DNA of 64,000 nt, taken from positions 124,001 through 188,000 of the forward strand of contig CAYONC010000001.1 of the NCBI GenBank assembly GCA_964405265.1, written 5' to 3'. Positions 61,897 through 64,000 of this stretch are shown here, in pieces. The translations under genes and the position numbers were made by a program. Positions within the stretch are counted from its first letter, which is position 1, and every line of letters starts with the position of its first letter. The notes under the pieces were generated by a model. It made no database searches, had not been told where the DNA came from, and saw only the letters and a program-made list of their open reading frames with translations. Source of the stretch: Eshraghiella sp964405265 (GTDB lineage Bacteria; Bacillota; Clostridia; Lachnospirales; Lachnospiraceae).

Positions 61897-64000
61897 GCAA
61901 GTTCCTTTATAAATAATTCTGCCGTCTTAAAAATTTTTTCCGTGCTGACTCCTTCTTTTGTAGAAAAATGTATGTCAGGAAGCTCATCCGACCTGCTGCC
62001 GCTTATTCTTATCCTGTCAAATCCAATATCCATAAGCTTTTCTTTCACATTTTCCGCCTGAATCATAACTTCTTCCATTCCTGCTTCATTGTTTCCCAAA
62101 ATGATTACATTCATTACATCTCCGGATATCCTTCCTTCAATGCCTATATGACCGTATCTTTCATTTTCCATTGATATGCGGAATTTTCCGCTTTCCTCAC
62201 TGTCTTCAATTATTTTCAGATTTATGTATACCCTGTTTTCTTTATCTCCGCACGGTATAAAATAATTGTTTTTTTCAGCAAGACTGCCTGCTATGTTCAA
62301 TCCTGCCGATATCATCTTCATACTGTTTATATCTATCAGACTGATACCATCCTGCAGTAATTCCGTCATTTTTTTACCTGCATCGGCTGCAAGACCTTCA
62401 TATACCTTCTGAAGCGTTTTTCTGTTTCTGACAGCATCAAGAATTTCACTGTAATCATCCTCCGCAAAGATGTCATCAGGGCTGTTAAACAGCAGCTTTG
62501 CAGCCTTTACATTATTTATGGTAACCGGTATTTCATATTCCGTCATGGCTTTTATCACGGAAATATCCGTTTCCCTGAGTTCTTCAAGGTTATCCGTTAT
62601 CCGTTCGTCAGCCGCATATTTTGTACTGTTCTTTACGTTTTCTACAAATGCTTCCGGAGTCTGTTCCTCATACTCATAAATATCCTCAATTACCTCAGGC
62701 ATAATCTTATTCCTTATTCCGTAAAAGAGATTTTTATAGTATGTTACCTTGTCCTTCACTTCTCCTTCCCTTATACTGTCATCTGCCTTCATATCCATTC
62801 CCCTGTCATGGCGTGACATATACACTGTGAGAAGATTACCCATTGTCATGTCCAATCCCTGATTTACCAGCTGTGCCGCTGAATTGAGTCCTTCTTCCTC
62901 AAACCGGCTGACCAGTCTGTACACTGCAATGTATTTTTCTCTTTCTTCTTCTGAAATCTCTCCTTTTTTATCAAGCTTATATAAAAATTCACTGTATTTT
63001 TCAGCTTTAGGCTCCTCAGACTCCATTGATGCAATATATCGGTTCAGCTCATCTACATCTCTTTCCAAAATATTAACACCTTCTCTTATGAGCCGGAGTG
63101 TTTTTTCCGGTGTAAGATTTCTGAACAGCCTGTTAAAAGAACTGTCCACCGCTTTAACCGCATCCATGTTCTTCGCCGTAAATTCCATTTCATTGTATGC
63201 CAGTATCCTTACACTACGCCTGTTGGCTTCATTATTTTCATATCCCATTCCATCAAGAATATCTCCGGTACTTGCCTTTATCGCACTGTTTATGGTATCA
63301 CCGAGATCCTTTCTGACTTCAGTGCATAACGCATCATATGCTTCTCCTGCCATTGCATATTTTCTTATTATATCCGGTGAATAAAAAATAATTTTTTCCG
63401 GAGATTTAACTTCTTCTCCGAGAATTTTTCCGATAACACTTCCCGGTGCGTGTTTCAGATCTTCCATTGCAAGAAGAATGTTGTTGACTTCTTTTACTTC
63501 ATCCACGGAAACTTCCCGGTCGCCGGTTTTTATTTCATTATTCAGAAATGAAGCCTCATACTGCCTGAGTTTGTCCACGAGTCCGGAAATTTCCGTCGTA
63601 TCAACCGATATTCCGTTATTTTCCAGCACCCTTCCTGCTTCTATCGTCATCATCAGCCTGATTTCCTGCACCTGCCTGTACAGACTTATATATTCCTTGT
63701 CTTCAGTATCCGGCTCGGTACAGCGGTTTTCTTTTTCTATTTTTTCCAGAGCCCTGAGATTCCTTTTGCTTTCATGCGAAAGAGTCATGATAAATTCAGG
63801 CCCGGCATTCATGACCGTCTTTATTGCGGCGATTGTTTTTTCCCACGGAAGACGTTCACCGTTTACCTTCGTCTTATATACATCCCTGCCTTCAAGCCTT
63901 GTAGCAGCGATTCTTTCCGTTATGACTTCTTCTTCCGTCGGTTCTATCTCTCCCAGACGTACATAGTAACTCAGGTTCGATGCGGTAAGATTTATATTGC
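61890..64000 (-). CDS. Large DUF6240-like protein, 5' end outside window
   Basis: The frame is open to the window end (NLSYYVRLGEIEPTEEEVI, then ATRLEGRDVYKTKVNGERLP), so the start at 63812 often chosen would be too late. At least 703 residues visible: soluble, Glu/Lys-rich, long helices, C-terminal beta part (YINLKIIEDSEESGKFRISMENERYGHIGIEGRISG), which looks like a FliK-type C-terminal fold. Next to flagellin and fliS, so a flagellar hook-length or export accessory role is likely. Family name from memory. Confidence 0.75.
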   Translation of the reverse strand, partial: NINLTASNLSYYVRLGEIEPTEEEVITERIAATRLEGRDVYKTKVNGERLPWEKTIAAIKTVMNAGPEFIMTLSHESKRNLRALEKIEKENRCTEPDTEDKEYISLYRQVQEIRLMMTIEAGRVLENNGISVDTTEISGLVDKLRQYEASFLNNEIKTGDREVSVDEVKEVNNILLAMEDLKHAPGSVIGKILGEEVKSPEKIIFYSPDIIRKYAMAGEAYDALCTEVRKDLGDTINSAIKASTGDILDGMGYENNEANRRSVRILAYNEMEFTAKNMDAVKAVDSSFNRLFRNLTPEKTLRLIREGVNILERDVDELNRYIASMESEEPKAEKYSEFLYKLDKKGEISEEEREKYIAVYRLVSRFEEEGLNSAAQLVNQGLDMTMGNLLTVYMSRHDRGMDMKADDSIREGEVKDKVTYYKNLFYGIRNKIMPEVIEDIYEYEEQTPEAFVENVKNSTKYAADERITDNLEELRETDISVIKAMTEYEIPVTINNVKAAKLLFNSPDDIFAEDDYSEILDAVRNRKTLQKVYEGLAADAGKKMTELLQDGISLIDINSMKMISAGLNIAGSLAEKNNYFIPCGDKENRVYINLKIIEDSEESGKFRISMENERYGHIGIEGRISGDVMNVIILGNNEAGMEEVMIQAENVKEKLMDIGFDRIRISGSRSDELPDIHFSTKEGVSTEKIFKTAELFIKELAN

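Overview
The window reads as chromosome of a flagellated, spore-forming member of the Clostridia, most likely Lachnospiraceae. The basis is the Firmicute gene orders tadA / large SRP RNA / dnaX / ybaB / recR and rpsF-ssb-rpsR / gdpP-rplI-dnaB, the sporulation gene yyaC, several families typical of Lachnospiraceae (DUF5702, DUF5711, DUF6128, DUF6240 and DUF6382-FHA type proteins, assigned from memory), purine-rich ribosome binding sites and low-to-medium GC. No species call is justified.

Layout. 1-3970 (minus) holds three genes of a Wadjet/MukBEF-like plasmid-defence operon, jetA-jetB-jetC, with jetC cut by the window edge. 3987-6876 (minus) is the housekeeping block SRP RNA-dnaX-ybaB-recR. 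6908-16871 is an inserted island between the SRP RNA gene and tadA, two genes that are normally adjacent. It has its own promoter, a leader terminator, a HlyB-type ABC exporter, a HlyD-type adaptor, three tandem small-protein/toxin-head cassettes and a 1357-residue RTX protein. 16865-26371 is housekeeping: tadA, GNAT, rsmA, tatD, metG, HD phosphohydrolase, deoC, a short DnaK paralog and an EamA transporter. 26575-30769 holds DAHP synthase, coaBC, a flippase, a DUF1858 protein and a mini-ferredoxin. 30789-40754 holds MerR, dnaB, rplI, gdpP, rpsR-ssb-rpsF, DUF951, tRNA-Cys, CvpA, DUF5711, a LysM protein and yyaC. 40825-49815 is a mixture including pgi, mtnN, murG, HIT, a soluble kinase-like ATPase and a flavodoxin-SCP2 fusion. 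49872-59522 (minus) is a complete Tad/Flp type IVb pilus operon. 59749-64000 holds a DUF2508 gene, fliS-like, flagellin and a large DUF6240-type protein that runs off the edge.

The most interesting system is the island at 7-16.9 kb. The N-terminal ~200 residues of the RTX protein carry a pattern that I read as an ADP-ribosyl cyclase (CD38-like) NADase domain: FYSG near residue 52, YW at 140-141 and an EE at 172-173. That same domain is repeated upstream as a stand-alone copy and as an internally deleted copy. Each of the three copies is preceded by a gene of one small acidic protein family. This looks like a polymorphic toxin with candidate immunity genes, exported by a type I-like ABC/HlyD pair in an apparently monoderm bacterium. 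The island is bounded by a 24-bp imperfect direct repeat, and the bases next to the SRP promoter still encode the old tadA C-terminus (KDFRRRNKCSY, then stop). This implies integration into the tadA 3' end with regeneration of the gene. The toxin activity, the immunity role and the integration mechanism are inferences from sequence.
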